NCBI RefSeq assembly: GCF_041154485.1 | Contig: NZ_AP028670.1 | Span: 1 to 64,000, forward strand | Length of the DNA: 64,000 bases | Direction of reading: 5' to 3' | Source: Variovorax sp. V93 | GTDB lineage: Bacteria; Pseudomonadota; Gammaproteobacteria; Burkholderiales; Burkholderiaceae_C | Shown here: in pieces, positions 33,856 through 42,879 of the stretch | Position numbering within the stretch: position 1 is the stretch's first letter | Layout: each line of letters starts with the position of its first letter | Position numbers and translations under genes: made by a program | The notes under the pieces: generated by a model | What the model was told of the DNA's origin: nothing | Databases searched by the model: none | What the model saw: only the letters and a program-made list of their open reading frames with translations

Positions 33856-35121
33856 TCAGTACTGGCCCTTCGGCTCCAGGCCGAGCAGGTACTGGCCCAC
33901 CATCGAAGAGACCGCATCCCAGTTGAGGCTGATGTGGCGCGAGATCGCATTCGTGTCGCGCCACATGCGCTGGATCGGCTGGTTCAGCGACAGGCCCGCG
34001 CCTCCGACGCTCGCGAACACCGCCTCGACGGCATCGCGCGAGAGCCGCGCGGCAAAGGCATGGTCGCGCCGGTTGCGGATGCGCTGTTCGACGCTGATGG
34101 CATGGCCATCCACGGCCATCTGCTCCACCTGCGCGGTGTCGCGGTAGAGCAGGAGGCGCGCCGCATCGACGCTCGCCGACGCTTCGGCCAGGCGCGACTG
34201 CACGGGAAAGAATTCGCTGAGCCGGCTGCCGCCGCCGGCCACCGCCCCCCGGGTGACGCGCGTGCCGGCCAGTGCGATCAGCTCGTCGACCGCGCCTTGC
34301 GCCGTGCCGACGATCGGCGACACGAGGCAGACCGGTACCGCCGACAGGAAGGGAATGCGATAGATCGGATTGGCATTGACCTTGGCGCCGGGGGGATTGT
34401 TGGACGAAGCCTCCGCGAACGTCAGCTTGCGGTGCCCCGGAATGAACACCGGCTTGTCGATGACGATCGCCTTCGATCCCGTGCCTGCCTGGCCGGCCAC
34501 GTGCCAGTTGTCCTCGATCGCCCAATCCGACCGCGGCGCGAGCAGGAAGCCGGCCGTCGGCGGGGCGCCCTTTTCCTCGGGCGGAAACTGCACGCCCAGC
34601 AAGGCCCACTGGGAGTTGTCCACGTTCGATGCGAAGAGCCATTTGCCTTGCACCAGATAGCCGCCGTCGACCTTCTCGGCCACGGTCGCCGGCGCATACG
34701 AGCCGCAGACGATCGCGCGCGGGTCCTTGCGCCAGACGTCGTCCTGCGCCTGTTCCGGAAAGATCGCGACCAGCCACTGGTGGATGGCGCCGAGCGAGCA
34801 GCCCCAGGACGACGAGGTGCAGCCCCGTGCCAGTTCGCTGACCACGTCGATGAATGCCGTGAACCCGTACTCGTAGCCGCCGTAGCGTGCGGGCTGCATC
34901 AGCCTGAAGAAACCCGCGTCGTGGAACGCCTGGGTGGTGGCGTCGGAAACGCGGCGGTCCTGTTCGGTTTGCTGCGCCCGCTCGCGCAGCATCGGCACCA
35001 TATTGCTTGCAGATGCAGCTATTTTTTCGATCGGAGGCGCGTCCTTCACGGGCGACTTTCGGCCCGGAGCGGGAAGGTCCACGCGGTCTAGTTGAGCAAA
35101 AGGGTTCGCGGCTTCAGTCAT
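33856..35121 (-). CDS. graA: Flavin-dependent resorcinol hydroxylase, oxygenase component
   Basis: 421 residues from the ATG at 35121 (MTEAANPFAQLDRVDLP). Acyl-CoA-dehydrogenase fold of group D two-component monooxygenases (HsaA/HpaB-like): TQAFHDAGFFRLMQPARYGGYE, ELARGCTSSSWGCSLGAIHQW, GKWLFASNVDNSQWALLGV, and an RDTNAISRHISLNWD segment at the C-terminus. It hydroxylates a phenolic ring with reduced flavin and O2. In a cluster with gamma-resorcylate decarboxylase and hydroxyquinol dioxygenase the expected reaction is resorcinol to hydroxyquinol. Divergent from a MarR gene. Confidence 0.85.
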   Translation of the reverse strand: MTEAANPFAQLDRVDLPAPGRKSPVKDAPPIEKIAASASNMVPMLRERAQQTEQDRRVSDATTQAFHDAGFFRLMQPARYGGYEYGFTAFIDVVSELARGCTSSSWGCSLGAIHQWLVAIFPEQAQDDVWRKDPRAIVCGSYAPATVAEKVDGGYLVQGKWLFASNVDNSQWALLGVQFPPEEKGAPPTAGFLLAPRSDWAIEDNWHVAGQAGTGSKAIVIDKPVFIPGHRKLTFAEASSNNPPGAKVNANPIYRIPFLSAVPVCLVSPIVGTAQGAVDELIALAGTRVTRGAVAGGGSRLSEFFPVQSRLAEASASVDAARLLLYRDTAQVEQMAVDGHAISVEQRIRNRRDHAFAARLSRDAVEAVFASVGGAGLSLNQPIQRMWRDTNAISRHISLNWDAVSSMVGQYLLGLEPKGQY

Positions 35122-35184
35122 GGCGGTCTCCGGATGATGGTGGGGAATTCGACGGGACAAGGCCTCGATTGAATCGCATGAAAC

Positions 35185-35196
35185 TTGCAAATGCAA
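35185..35196. promoter_or_regulatory. Short palindrome in the graA-marR divergent region
   Basis: TTGCA-AA-TGCAA lies within an AT-rich stretch between the hydroxylase and MarR genes, 64 bp before the hydroxylase start and 60 bp before the MarR start. Length and location suit a MarR-type operator. A related, imperfect TTGCAGATGCAG occurs inside the hydroxylase gene near 35007-35018. Confidence 0.4.
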
Positions 35197-35255
35197 ATAA
35201 TAAATGCTTGGGGTTTACGCTATATCGATGCCGGCATTCGCCTGTAGCATTCGGC

Positions 35256-35792
35256 ATGGCCACCAGAAAACAAACCGCAGCAAAGGCCCCGCAGCCGCGC
35301 AAGGCTCGCACCGAGGTACCATCCAAATTGAATGCAACTGCAGACAAATCGACAGATCACGATCTGGAGCGGGCCATTCCGTATCTGCTTGCCCGCGCAG
35401 GCATGCGCATGGGGCAGTCGTTCAGCAAGGAGCTCAAGCAGTTCAAGCTCTCTTTGACCGAGTGGCGGGTCTGCGTGGCGCTGCACCACAAGGCGCACCA
35501 GCGGCTTTCCGACCTGGCGCTGCACACGTCGACGGACGCTTCCACGCTCTCGCGGGTGGTCGACGGCCTGCTGCAGCGCGGCGTGCTGGTGCGCGACCGG
35601 TCGGACGAGGATGCGCGCGCGCTCGCGCTGAGCCTGACCGCGGCGGGCCGCGATCTCACCTTGCGGATCATTCCGCTGGCGCAGGTGTACGAGCGGGTGT
35701 CGTTGTCCGGGCTGACCGCTGCGCAAGCCGAGTCGCTGCGGGACATGCTTCGGATGGTCTATGACAACCTGGCGGTGCTGGACAACGAATGA
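35256..35792 (+). CDS. graR: MarR family regulator, probable repressor of the gra genes
   Basis: 178 residues from the ATG at 35256 (MATRKQTAAK), the start that leaves the divergent operator region free; longer in-frame readings exist. A basic, low-complexity N-terminal tail of ~35 residues precedes a MarR winged HTH: FKLSLTEWRVCVALHHKAHQRLSDLALHTSTDASTLSRVVDGLLQRGVLVRDRSDEDARALALSLT. MarR proteins next to aromatic pathways usually repress until an aromatic ligand binds. The symbol is by position and family. A LysR gene follows after 24 bp in the same direction. Confidence 0.8.
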   Translation: MATRKQTAAKAPQPRKARTEVPSKLNATADKSTDHDLERAIPYLLARAGMRMGQSFSKELKQFKLSLTEWRVCVALHHKAHQRLSDLALHTSTDASTLSRVVDGLLQRGVLVRDRSDEDARALALSLTAAGRDLTLRIIPLAQVYERVSLSGLTAAQAESLRDMLRMVYDNLAVLDNE

Positions 35793-35816
35793 CCGTTCGG
35801 TGAAGGAGGCGGCGCC

Positions 35817-36770
35817 ATGAACATCAACTCCATCGACCTGAATCTCTTCCTGGTGTTCCAGGCCATCTACGCCACGCGCAGCGTCACGCTCGCAGGCGAC
35901 CGCCTCGGCATGACGCAGTCCGCGGTGAGCAATGCCCTCAAGCGCATGCGCGAACGCTTCAACGACGCGCTGTTCGTGCGCTCGGCCGACGGGATGGTGC
36001 CCACGCCCGTCGCCGAGCGGCTCATCGCGCCCATCGAGGAAGGCATCGCCTGCCTGGTGCAGGCGGTCGACCAGGGCCGTACCTTCGAGCCGGAGACCTC
36101 GAGCCGCACGTTCCGGATCGCCGTCAACGACATCGGGCAACTGGTCATGGTGCCGGAACTGCTCTCGGTCGCGCGCGGCATCGCGCCGGGCGTTCGGTTC
36201 GAAACCGTGGATGTCTCGGTGGCCGAGGCCCGGCAGCGCATGCTCCATGGGCAGATCGACGTGGCCCTGGGCAGCTGGGAAGCGATGGGGCCATCGTTCT
36301 ACCAGCAGCGGCTGTTCGACGAAACCTTCGTCGTGCTGATGTCCAAGGCGTCGCCGCTGGGCACGCGCGAGCGCATCGCGCTCGACGACTATCTTGCGGC
36401 CGAGCACATCGCCTATCGACCCCAGGGCACCACCGACTCCCAGCTTCAGCAAACCCTGGAGAGAGCTGGCGCGCTCGATCGGCGGCGGGTCGTTCTCACG
36501 GCCGCCCACTCGCTGGGCCTGACCTCGATCGTCGCCACGTCGGGGCTGCTGCTGACCGCGCCGGCACGCCTCGCCAAGGCCATGGTGGCGTCACGCGCGG
36601 ACCTGCACAGCGTCGAAGCGCCGTTCGAAGTCAGGCCCTTCGAGATCCGCCAGCAGTGGCACGAGCGCTTTCACCAGGACAGCGGCAACCGCTGGCTGCG
36701 CGAGCTGATCTTCGGGCTCTTCCATGAGCGGTCGGTCCGGGAGCCCGCGGCGCAGGCGCGGGCCACCTGA
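35817..36770 (+). CDS. LysR-type transcriptional regulator
   Basis: 317 residues with a NodD/LinR-like N-terminus (INSIDLNLFLVFQAIYATRSVTLAGDRLGMTQSAVSNALKRMRERFNDALFVRSADGMVPTPVA), a class frequently tied to aromatic degradation. GGAGGCGGCGCC precedes the ATG. It lies between the two halves of the gamma-resorcylate cluster and after the MarR gene, so the pathway may have a repressor and an activator. Its TGA is immediately followed by the complementary stop of the convergent maleylacetate reductase gene: the shared palindrome TGATCA (36768-36773) ends both genes. Confidence 0.88.
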   Translation: MNINSIDLNLFLVFQAIYATRSVTLAGDRLGMTQSAVSNALKRMRERFNDALFVRSADGMVPTPVAERLIAPIEEGIACLVQAVDQGRTFEPETSSRTFRIAVNDIGQLVMVPELLSVARGIAPGVRFETVDVSVAEARQRMLHGQIDVALGSWEAMGPSFYQQRLFDETFVVLMSKASPLGTRERIALDDYLAAEHIAYRPQGTTDSQLQQTLERAGALDRRRVVLTAAHSLGLTSIVATSGLLLTAPARLAKAMVASRADLHSVEAPFEVRPFEIRQQWHERFHQDSGNRWLRELIFGLFHERSVREPAAQARAT

Positions 36771-37832
36771 TCACAGCCCGGGCGGCGAACCTTCCCATGC
36801 GCGGTCGAGCAGCGCGCGCAGCGCCGCCTTCTCGAGCGGCCGCGGATTCGGGTACTGATTCGAGACGGCCAGGCCGGCCGCCTGCTCGAGCCCGTCAGCC
36901 GGCATGCCGATCGCCTTCAGCGACACGGCGGCGCCGTGCGTTCTTGCCAGTTCGAAGAACCCCATGGCCGCATCCGCAACGCCCAGGGCTCTTGCGATGC
37001 GCGCCAGGGCCTGCGGCGCCGCGCCCGCGTTGTACGCAAGCGCATGCGGAAGAACCACGGTGTGCACCTGCGCATGCGGCAGGTCGAAGGTGCCGCCCAG
37101 CGTGTGGCACAGCTTGTGGTGCAGGCCCATCGACACGGCACCGAGCACGGTGCCGCACAGCCAGGCGCCGTAGAGGGCCTGGCTGCGTGCGGGCAGGTCG
37201 CGCGGGTTCTCCCGCAGCGGCTGCAGCGACGCCGCGCAGGCGCGGATTCCCTCTTCGGCCATCAACGAGATCACCGGGTTGCCGTCGTGCGCATACAGGC
37301 CCTCGGCCGCATGCGCCATCGCATTGATCGCGCTCGTGACCGTCAGCTCCAAGGGCAGCGACAGCGTGAGCCCGGGGTCGTAGATGACGACACGCGGAAG
37401 CACGCGCGCGTCGCGTCCGGTCTTCTTCAGGCCCGCTTCCGTGATGCCGTAGATGGGCGTCGCTTCGCTTCCCGCGTAGGTCGTCGGCACCGCGATGATC
37501 GGCAGGCCGGACTCCAGCGCAATCGCCTTGCCGAGCCCGATGGTGGAGCCACCGCCAACCGCGAGCGCGCAATCCGCCTTCAGCTCGGAGGCCAGTGCGC
37601 GGGCCTTGCGCGCGGTCTCGATCGGCACGTGCATGGCTGCTTCGTCGAAGATCCCCGCGATGCGGCCCGGCAGCCGGTCGGCAATGGCTTGCGCCTGCCC
37701 GCGCTGGTTGGGCGTGCACAGGACGAGGGCGCGCGTGGCGCCCAGGCGTTCGATCTCCGCCGGCAGCTGGTCGATGCTGTCCGCACCGAAGACGATGCGC
37801 GAAGGGCTTGCGGTGTAGACGAAGCGATCCAT
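36771..37832 (-). CDS. graC: Maleylacetate reductase
   Basis: 353 residues, normal for the family (iron-containing alcohol dehydrogenase fold). Segments typical of maleylacetate reductases: FVYTASPSRIVFGADSIDQLPAEIERLG, AVGGGSTIGLGKAIALESGLPIIAVPTTYAGSEATPIYGITE and GLHHKLCHTLGGTFDLPHAQVHTVVLPHA. It reduces maleylacetate to 3-oxoadipate with NAD(P)H, the last specific step of hydroxyquinol breakdown. It begins four bases after the hydroxyquinol dioxygenase gene ends, so the two are co-transcribed. Confidence 0.93.
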   Translation of the reverse strand: MDRFVYTASPSRIVFGADSIDQLPAEIERLGATRALVLCTPNQRGQAQAIADRLPGRIAGIFDEAAMHVPIETARKARALASELKADCALAVGGGSTIGLGKAIALESGLPIIAVPTTYAGSEATPIYGITEAGLKKTGRDARVLPRVVIYDPGLTLSLPLELTVTSAINAMAHAAEGLYAHDGNPVISLMAEEGIRACAASLQPLRENPRDLPARSQALYGAWLCGTVLGAVSMGLHHKLCHTLGGTFDLPHAQVHTVVLPHALAYNAGAAPQALARIARALGVADAAMGFFELARTHGAAVSLKAIGMPADGLEQAAGLAVSNQYPNPRPLEKAALRALLDRAWEGSPPGL

Positions 37833-37836
37833 GCCC

Positions 37837-38706
37837 CTAGTCCTTCGGTGCGGTGTTCAGTACGAAGTCGTAGTCGAGCGTATAGAACGGCACTTTCATA
37901 TGCGTTCCGTCGGGTGCGACGCCGGGCGCGTGGCGCTTCCAGTCGGCGATGAGGGAGGAGCGCACGCCGAACACGGCGTCCGAGCCCAGGTAGCTGCCTT
38001 CCGAGCGGAACACGTGGGTGATGAGCGTCTCGTAGCCCGGCGCCTTGATCATGAAGTGCAGGTGCGCAGGGCGCCACGGGTGGCGGCCAAGCTGCTCCAG
38101 CATCCGGCCCACCGGACCATCGTGGGGAATGGCGTAGGGCACGGCCACGATGGATCTGAAGTGGTAGCGCCCGTCCTCGAGGCTCTTCAGATGGCCCCGG
38201 CCCTGCGCGTGGTCCAGCTCTGGCCGCTGCACGTCGTACCAGCCTTCGTCGTCGGACTGCCACACGTCGATGCTCGCATGCCCGATCGGCTCGCCGCCGA
38301 TGCCGCGGATGGTGCCACCGACGAAGCAGGGTTCGCCGCTTGCCCCGTTGGAAATGTCCTCGCCATTGCGGTACGCCGGCGCATCGGGCACGTAGAAGGG
38401 CCCGAACACCGTCGCCTCGGTGCATCCCGTCGGGCGCCGGTTGCACTGCGCGGTGACCAGCGTCGAAAGCCCCAGCACGTCGGACAGCAGGATGAACTCC
38501 TGCCGCTTGTCATCCGTGATCTTTCCGACCCGCGTGAGAAAGTCGATGCCGCTGGCCCACTCGGCCTCGGTGAGCTGCACCTCGCGCGCGAAGTCGTGAA
38601 GATGCCGCACCAGGCTGTCCATCACGGCCTTCAGGCGCGGGCTGGGCGTTGCGGCTTGCGCCTTCAGGGCTGCGCTGGTGATGGTCCATTCGTCGATGTC
38701 GATCAT
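37837..38706 (-). CDS. graB: Hydroxyquinol 1,2-dioxygenase (intradiol)
   Basis: 289 residues from the ATG at 38706 (MIDIDEWTITSAALKAQ). N-terminal helical dimer domain, then the intradiol domain with Fe(III) ligands Tyr in DDEGWYDVQ, Tyr in GRYHFRSIVAVPY and two His in WRPAHLHFMI. Length and the FGPFYVPDAPAYRNGEDI segment favour the hydroxyquinol group over catechol dioxygenases. It cleaves hydroxyquinol to maleylacetate, which the next gene's product reduces. 34 bp downstream of the gamma-resorcylate decarboxylase gene. Confidence 0.92.
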   Translation of the reverse strand: MIDIDEWTITSAALKAQAATPSPRLKAVMDSLVRHLHDFAREVQLTEAEWASGIDFLTRVGKITDDKRQEFILLSDVLGLSTLVTAQCNRRPTGCTEATVFGPFYVPDAPAYRNGEDISNGASGEPCFVGGTIRGIGGEPIGHASIDVWQSDDEGWYDVQRPELDHAQGRGHLKSLEDGRYHFRSIVAVPYAIPHDGPVGRMLEQLGRHPWRPAHLHFMIKAPGYETLITHVFRSEGSYLGSDAVFGVRSSLIADWKRHAPGVAPDGTHMKVPFYTLDYDFVLNTAPKD

Positions 38707-38740
38707 GGGTGCCTGTGCCTTGTCGATGAGCGCCCCGGGA

Positions 38741-39718
38741 TCAGGCGAGCTTGAACAGCGACAGCGCGTTCGTCCGGCCGATCTTCTTGCGGTCGGCCTC
38801 GCTGATGCTCGTGTCGTTGAACCAGTTCGAGGCATGGTCGATGTTCTCGAACGGCCAGTCGGTCGAGAACAGGATGCGGTCCGATCCGATCTCCAGCATC
38901 GCATCGATCAGCGTCTGGGTGCGGAAGTTGCCGGAGGTCGTCAGATAGAAGTTTTCCTGGAAGTACTCGCAGAGCTTGCGCTGGGCCGGATAGCCCTTGG
39001 GCGCCTTGACCCAGGCGTTGCGGTGATCGACGCGCCACATGTTGTAGGGGAGGCCTTCGCCCAGGTGACCGAGGATGATCTTGAGGCCTGGATGGCGGTC
39101 GAAGAGCCCGCTCGCCATGAGCCGCAGCGCATGCACGGCTGTTTCCTGCGCAAAGGCCCAGGTGGGGCCGAGCAGCCAGGGGTGGCCTTCATAGATCTGC
39201 GCCCAGCTCGCGATGGGGTTGCGCGGATGCAGGTAGAACGGCGCATCGAGCCGCTCCGCCGCGGCCCAGAAGGGCGCGTACTGCGGCGCGTCGTAGTAGG
39301 CGACGTTGTCGGGCGTGCCGACTTGCGAGAAGCCATTGACCAGTGCGCCGCGGAAGCCGAGCACGTTCATGCAGCGCTCGAGTTCCTGCGTGGCCTTCTC
39401 GGGGTCCTGCATCGGCAGGGCGGCAAACGCCTGGAAGCGGTCGGGCCGCTTCGCCACCTGCTCTGCGAGGAAGTCGTTCGCGCGCACCGCGAGTTCGTAC
39501 GCTTTTGCCGGATCGGCCACCGCCTGGACCGCGGGCGCGTTCAGCGAGAGGATCATCATCTCCATGCCGTGCTCGTCCATCTGGCGCAGCCGGCCGTCGT
39601 GGATGTCGAGCAGGCGGATGCTGAGCTCCTTCCAATAGACGCCGGGCACGAAGCCCGCCGAATCCTGCAGCGTCTCTGGAATTGCGAAATGTTCTTCGAG
39701 ACCGATCTTTCCTTGCAT
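38741..39718 (-). CDS. graF: Gamma-resorcylate (2,6-dihydroxybenzoate) decarboxylase
   Basis: 325 residues. Amidohydrolase-superfamily decarboxylase: MQGKIGLEEHFAIPET opens with the Glu metal ligand (LEEH), followed by FYLHPRNPI, GPTWAFAQETAVHALRLM, IILGHLGEGLPYNMWR and LFSTDWPFENIDHA, which match my memory of characterised gamma-resorcylate decarboxylases almost throughout. A divalent metal bound by Glu, His and Asp drives non-oxidative loss of CO2 to give resorcinol. First gene of the leftward graF-graB-graC operon, divergent from the MFS gene. Confidence 0.93.
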   Translation of the reverse strand: MQGKIGLEEHFAIPETLQDSAGFVPGVYWKELSIRLLDIHDGRLRQMDEHGMEMMILSLNAPAVQAVADPAKAYELAVRANDFLAEQVAKRPDRFQAFAALPMQDPEKATQELERCMNVLGFRGALVNGFSQVGTPDNVAYYDAPQYAPFWAAAERLDAPFYLHPRNPIASWAQIYEGHPWLLGPTWAFAQETAVHALRLMASGLFDRHPGLKIILGHLGEGLPYNMWRVDHRNAWVKAPKGYPAQRKLCEYFQENFYLTTSGNFRTQTLIDAMLEIGSDRILFSTDWPFENIDHASNWFNDTSISEADRKKIGRTNALSLFKLA

Positions 39719-39983
39719 GCCTATCTCCTGTGTGCGGGCGGATGGGCCAATCTATGGGTGGCGGCAGGCGCGGTCCAACAAAAAACGGTGATAGCGCGCA
39801 TTCGCAGACCGCATGCGGCGGCAAGGCGGCCGCAACCCATGGGTAGACCCGCCCCAACATTCACAGGCTGCATACGGGACATCCGGAAAATGCGTTGGAC
39901 CCTCGAAACCGGCACGCCCATGATCGCAGCCACCGCCAGCCATGCCTGGCCGCGATCTTTGCCATTCGAAGGAGACAAGAGCC

Positions 39984-41360
39984 ATGCGCCACATCGATCT
40001 TCACAAGCTGGCCGACGACGCCCGCTTCAACCGCTTCCACGGCCTGGTGCTGTTCTGGTGCGCGCTGATCATCGTGTTCGACGGCTACGACCTGTCGGTG
40101 GTGGGCATCGCACTGCCGTCGATCATGAAGAAGATGGGCGTCGACGCCACCAATGCCGGCTTCATGGTCAGCTCGGCACTCTTCGGCATGATGTTCGGCG
40201 CCATCTTCATGGGGACCATCGCCGACCGGATCGGCCGCCGCTGGGCGATCGCCGTCTGCGTCGGCCTCTTCAGCATCTTCACTGCTCTGGCCGGACTGGC
40301 GGAGGATCCCGTTGCATTCAGCGCCATGCGCTTTCTCGCCGGGCTCGGCATCGGCGGCGTGATGCCGAACGTCGTGGCGCAGATGACCGAGTATTCGCCG
40401 AAGAAGATCCGCGCCACCCTTGTCACGCTGATGTTCAGTGGCTATGCCGTCGGAGGAATGATCGCGGCGCTCCTTGGCAAGGGATTCATCGAAAGCTATG
40501 GCTGGCAATCGGTATTCTTCGCCGCCGGCCTGCCGGTCCTTCTGATTCCGTTCATCCTCAAGTCGGTTCCGGAATCGATGCCGTTCCTGCTGGCCCGGGG
40601 CCGCACCGAAGAGCTGAAGAAGATCGCCTCCCGGCTCGACCCGAGCTACACGCCGCAGGCGACCGACCGCTTCGTCGTACCGGCCAAGGACCGGGCCGAC
40701 AGCGCACCGATCAAGCACCTCTTCCACGACGGCCGCGGCTTCAGCACCGTGATGTTCTGGATCGCGTTCTTCATGTGCCTGTTCATGGTCTTCGCGCTGA
40801 GCTCATGGCTGACCAAGCTCATGGCCAGCGCGGGCTACAGCCTGGGTTCGGCCTTGACCTTCGTCCTGGTGCTGAACGCAGGTGCGATGGTCGGCGCCAT
40901 CGCAGGCGGCTGGCTCGCCGACCGCTTCCACATCAAATACGTGCTCGCGGGGATGTATGCGCTGGCAGCGGTTTCCCTCACGCTGCTGGGCTACAGGATG
41001 CCGACACCGGTGCTGTTCATCCTGATCGGGCTGGCCGGCGCGTCGACGATCGGCACGCAGATCGTGGCCAACGCCTACACCGGCCAGTACTACCCGATGG
41101 CCGTGCGCGCCACCGGCCTCGGCTGGGCATTGGGGGTCGGCCGCAGCGGCGCGATCCTGGCACCGATCCTGATCGGCGTGCTGGTCGGCATGAACCTGCC
41201 GCTGCACCAGAACTTCATTGCCATTGCCATTCCGGCCGTCATCGGCATGGTGGCGGTGCTGCTGATCCAGCACGACCGGTCGGCGTCGGCGCTGCGCGCG
41301 GATGCCGGTCCTGCGCTGGACAAGGTGGCGGCGGGCGTGCCCGGAACGCCTGGAGGCTGA
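39984..41360 (+). CDS. graK: MFS aromatic acid transporter (AAHS family)
   Basis: 458 residues from the ATG at 39984 (AGGAGA upstream). Twelve transmembrane helices; FDGYDLSVVGIALPSIMKKMG in helix 1 and GTIADRIGRRWAI in the first loop are typical of the PcaK/BenK-like aromatic acid:H+ symporters. Divergent from the decarboxylase gene, so the substrate is most likely 2,6-dihydroxybenzoate; the symbol is by analogy with known gra clusters. The 265-bp divergent region (39719-39983) holds a CCCATGGG palindrome near 39837 but no promoter that I can assign. Confidence 0.85.
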   Translation: MRHIDLHKLADDARFNRFHGLVLFWCALIIVFDGYDLSVVGIALPSIMKKMGVDATNAGFMVSSALFGMMFGAIFMGTIADRIGRRWAIAVCVGLFSIFTALAGLAEDPVAFSAMRFLAGLGIGGVMPNVVAQMTEYSPKKIRATLVTLMFSGYAVGGMIAALLGKGFIESYGWQSVFFAAGLPVLLIPFILKSVPESMPFLLARGRTEELKKIASRLDPSYTPQATDRFVVPAKDRADSAPIKHLFHDGRGFSTVMFWIAFFMCLFMVFALSSWLTKLMASAGYSLGSALTFVLVLNAGAMVGAIAGGWLADRFHIKYVLAGMYALAAVSLTLLGYRMPTPVLFILIGLAGASTIGTQIVANAYTGQYYPMAVRATGLGWALGVGRSGAILAPILIGVLVGMNLPLHQNFIAIAIPAVIGMVAVLLIQHDRSASALRADAGPALDKVAAGVPGTPGG

Positions 41361-41394
41361 GCACGCCGCGCCCGGCTCCCCGTAAACTCGGGCG

Positions 41395-42312
41395 ATGAAC
41401 GTGCGTTTTCTCGAAGCCTTCGTCTGGGTCGCCAAGCTGGGCAGCTTCAAGGCGGCTGCCGAGAAGATGCACACCACGCAGGCCGGCATCTCCAGCCGCA
41501 TCGCCACGCTCGAAGAGCAGTTCGGCGTGCGCCTGTTCGACCGCGAGCACCGCGGCGTGATGCTCACCTACCAGGGCACCGAGCTCATGCCCTATGCCGA
41601 ACGCATGATCGAGATGCAGGCGCGCATGGTTGCCGCCATGGGCCAGGCCGACGCCTTCTCGGGCATGCTGCGCATCGGCGTGATCGAGACGGTGGCCCAC
41701 ACCTGGCTGCCCGACCTGTTCTCGCGCTTTGCCGAGAAATACCCCAACGCCACGCTGGAGCTGATCTCCGACATCACGCCCAGGCTGCGCGACGACCTGC
41801 TGCGCGGCACCCTCGACTGCGCCATCCTGTCGGAAGAGATCACGCCGGGCTTCATCGACAACCGGCGCATCGCCAACCTCGCGATGCGCTGGGTCACGAG
41901 CCCCTCGCTGGCGCTCAAGTTCCCGTCGCGCAAGCTGCTGTCCTTTGCCGACATCGCCACGCAGCCCATCATCTCCTTCCACCGCGAGTCCGGCGTCTAC
42001 CGCAACATCGCCCAGAACGCGAGCGGCTGCGCCAACCTGCGCGTGAGCTACTTCTCGTCGCTGGGCGCGATGATCGACCTGGCGCGCACGGGCTTCGGCA
42101 CGGCGCTGTTGCCGCTGGCCGTGATCCAGCAGGACCTGCTGCACGGCAAGCTGGTGGTGCTGGACGTGGACCCGCTGCCCATTGCGCTGCCGCTGGTGGC
42201 CAGCATGCGGCTGGAGCCGGCGTCGCCACTGGCCGAGGCGCTGGTCGGCATGGCGCAGGTATCGTGCGACCAGTTCATCGCCGGCTGCCGCGACGACGTG
42301 CTCGCGCCCTGA
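41395..42312 (+). CDS. LysR-type transcriptional regulator
   Basis: 305 residues, canonical length. HTH: MNVRFLEAFVWVAKLGSFKAAAEKMHTTQAGISSRIATLEEQFGVRLFDREHRG; effector domain with ISFHRESGVYRNI and ARTGFGTALLPLAVIQQDL. It stands 34 bp after the MFS gene but heads the next block (cupin, TRAP transporter, DUF2848 protein, amidase) in the same direction, and is its probable regulator. Effector unknown. Confidence 0.9.
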   Translation: MNVRFLEAFVWVAKLGSFKAAAEKMHTTQAGISSRIATLEEQFGVRLFDREHRGVMLTYQGTELMPYAERMIEMQARMVAAMGQADAFSGMLRIGVIETVAHTWLPDLFSRFAEKYPNATLELISDITPRLRDDLLRGTLDCAILSEEITPGFIDNRRIANLAMRWVTSPSLALKFPSRKLLSFADIATQPIISFHRESGVYRNIAQNASGCANLRVSYFSSLGAMIDLARTGFGTALLPLAVIQQDLLHGKLVVLDVDPLPIALPLVASMRLEPASPLAEALVGMAQVSCDQFIAGCRDDVLAP

Positions 42313-42439
42313 TCCGGCCCACGCCGCGCCCGAGGCTGGGGCGGCCCGATGCGCCAGGGCTGTGCATCACGAAATCCTATCGCCCGCCCAAAGAATTTCC
42401 CGTTTGACCCTGCAGGGGCGCGCGACAACACTGCGCGCC

Positions 42440-42832
42440 ATGCACAAACTCATGACCGGAAAAAGACATCGCGAGTTCTTCGCGATCCGCCCCGATGCGG
42501 AATCGACCGAATGGTCGACGGTGCCTTGCACCACGGGACGCATCGAGGAACTGCTGCTGGCCGACAACCTCGACACCGCCGCGCGCAGCGGCTCGCGCAC
42601 CCGCCTGGCCCGCTGGTCGGCCGGTGCGCTGATCGACCGGCCCGTGGTGCACGACTTCCACGAAGAGGTCTTCATCGTCGAAGGCGAGCTGGTGGTCGGC
42701 TGCGACGCGGAAGGCGAGGGCGGCGAAGCCTTCGGTCCCTACACCTTCGCCTGCCGTCCGCCAGGCGCGGTGCACGGCCCCTTCGTGTCGCGCACCGGCT
42801 GCGTGCTGTTCGAGATCCAGTACTACGAATGA
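42440..42832 (+). CDS. Small cupin-domain protein
   Basis: 130 residues from the ATG at 42440. A single cupin barrel with metal-ligand-like HDFHEEVFIVEGELVVG and CRPPGAVHGPF. It may bind a metal and a small molecule; ChrR- or isomerase-like roles are possible. It lies 47 bp before the TRAP receptor gene and is probably part of that operon, either in processing of the imported compound or in sensing it. Function not assignable. Confidence 0.82.
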   Translation: MHKLMTGKRHREFFAIRPDAESTEWSTVPCTTGRIEELLLADNLDTAARSGSRTRLARWSAGALIDRPVVHDFHEEVFIVEGELVVGCDAEGEGGEAFGPYTFACRPPGAVHGPFVSRTGCVLFEIQYYE

Positions 42833-42879
42833 CCCCCCGTTCCCCGTCCCGCCCGTTTTCTTGTTCCAGGAGTTTTCCG

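Noticed and set aside
36768..36773. TGATCA shared by two convergent stop codons as a possible special site
   Set aside because: A simple consequence of two genes ending back to back; no repeat or terminator surrounds it.
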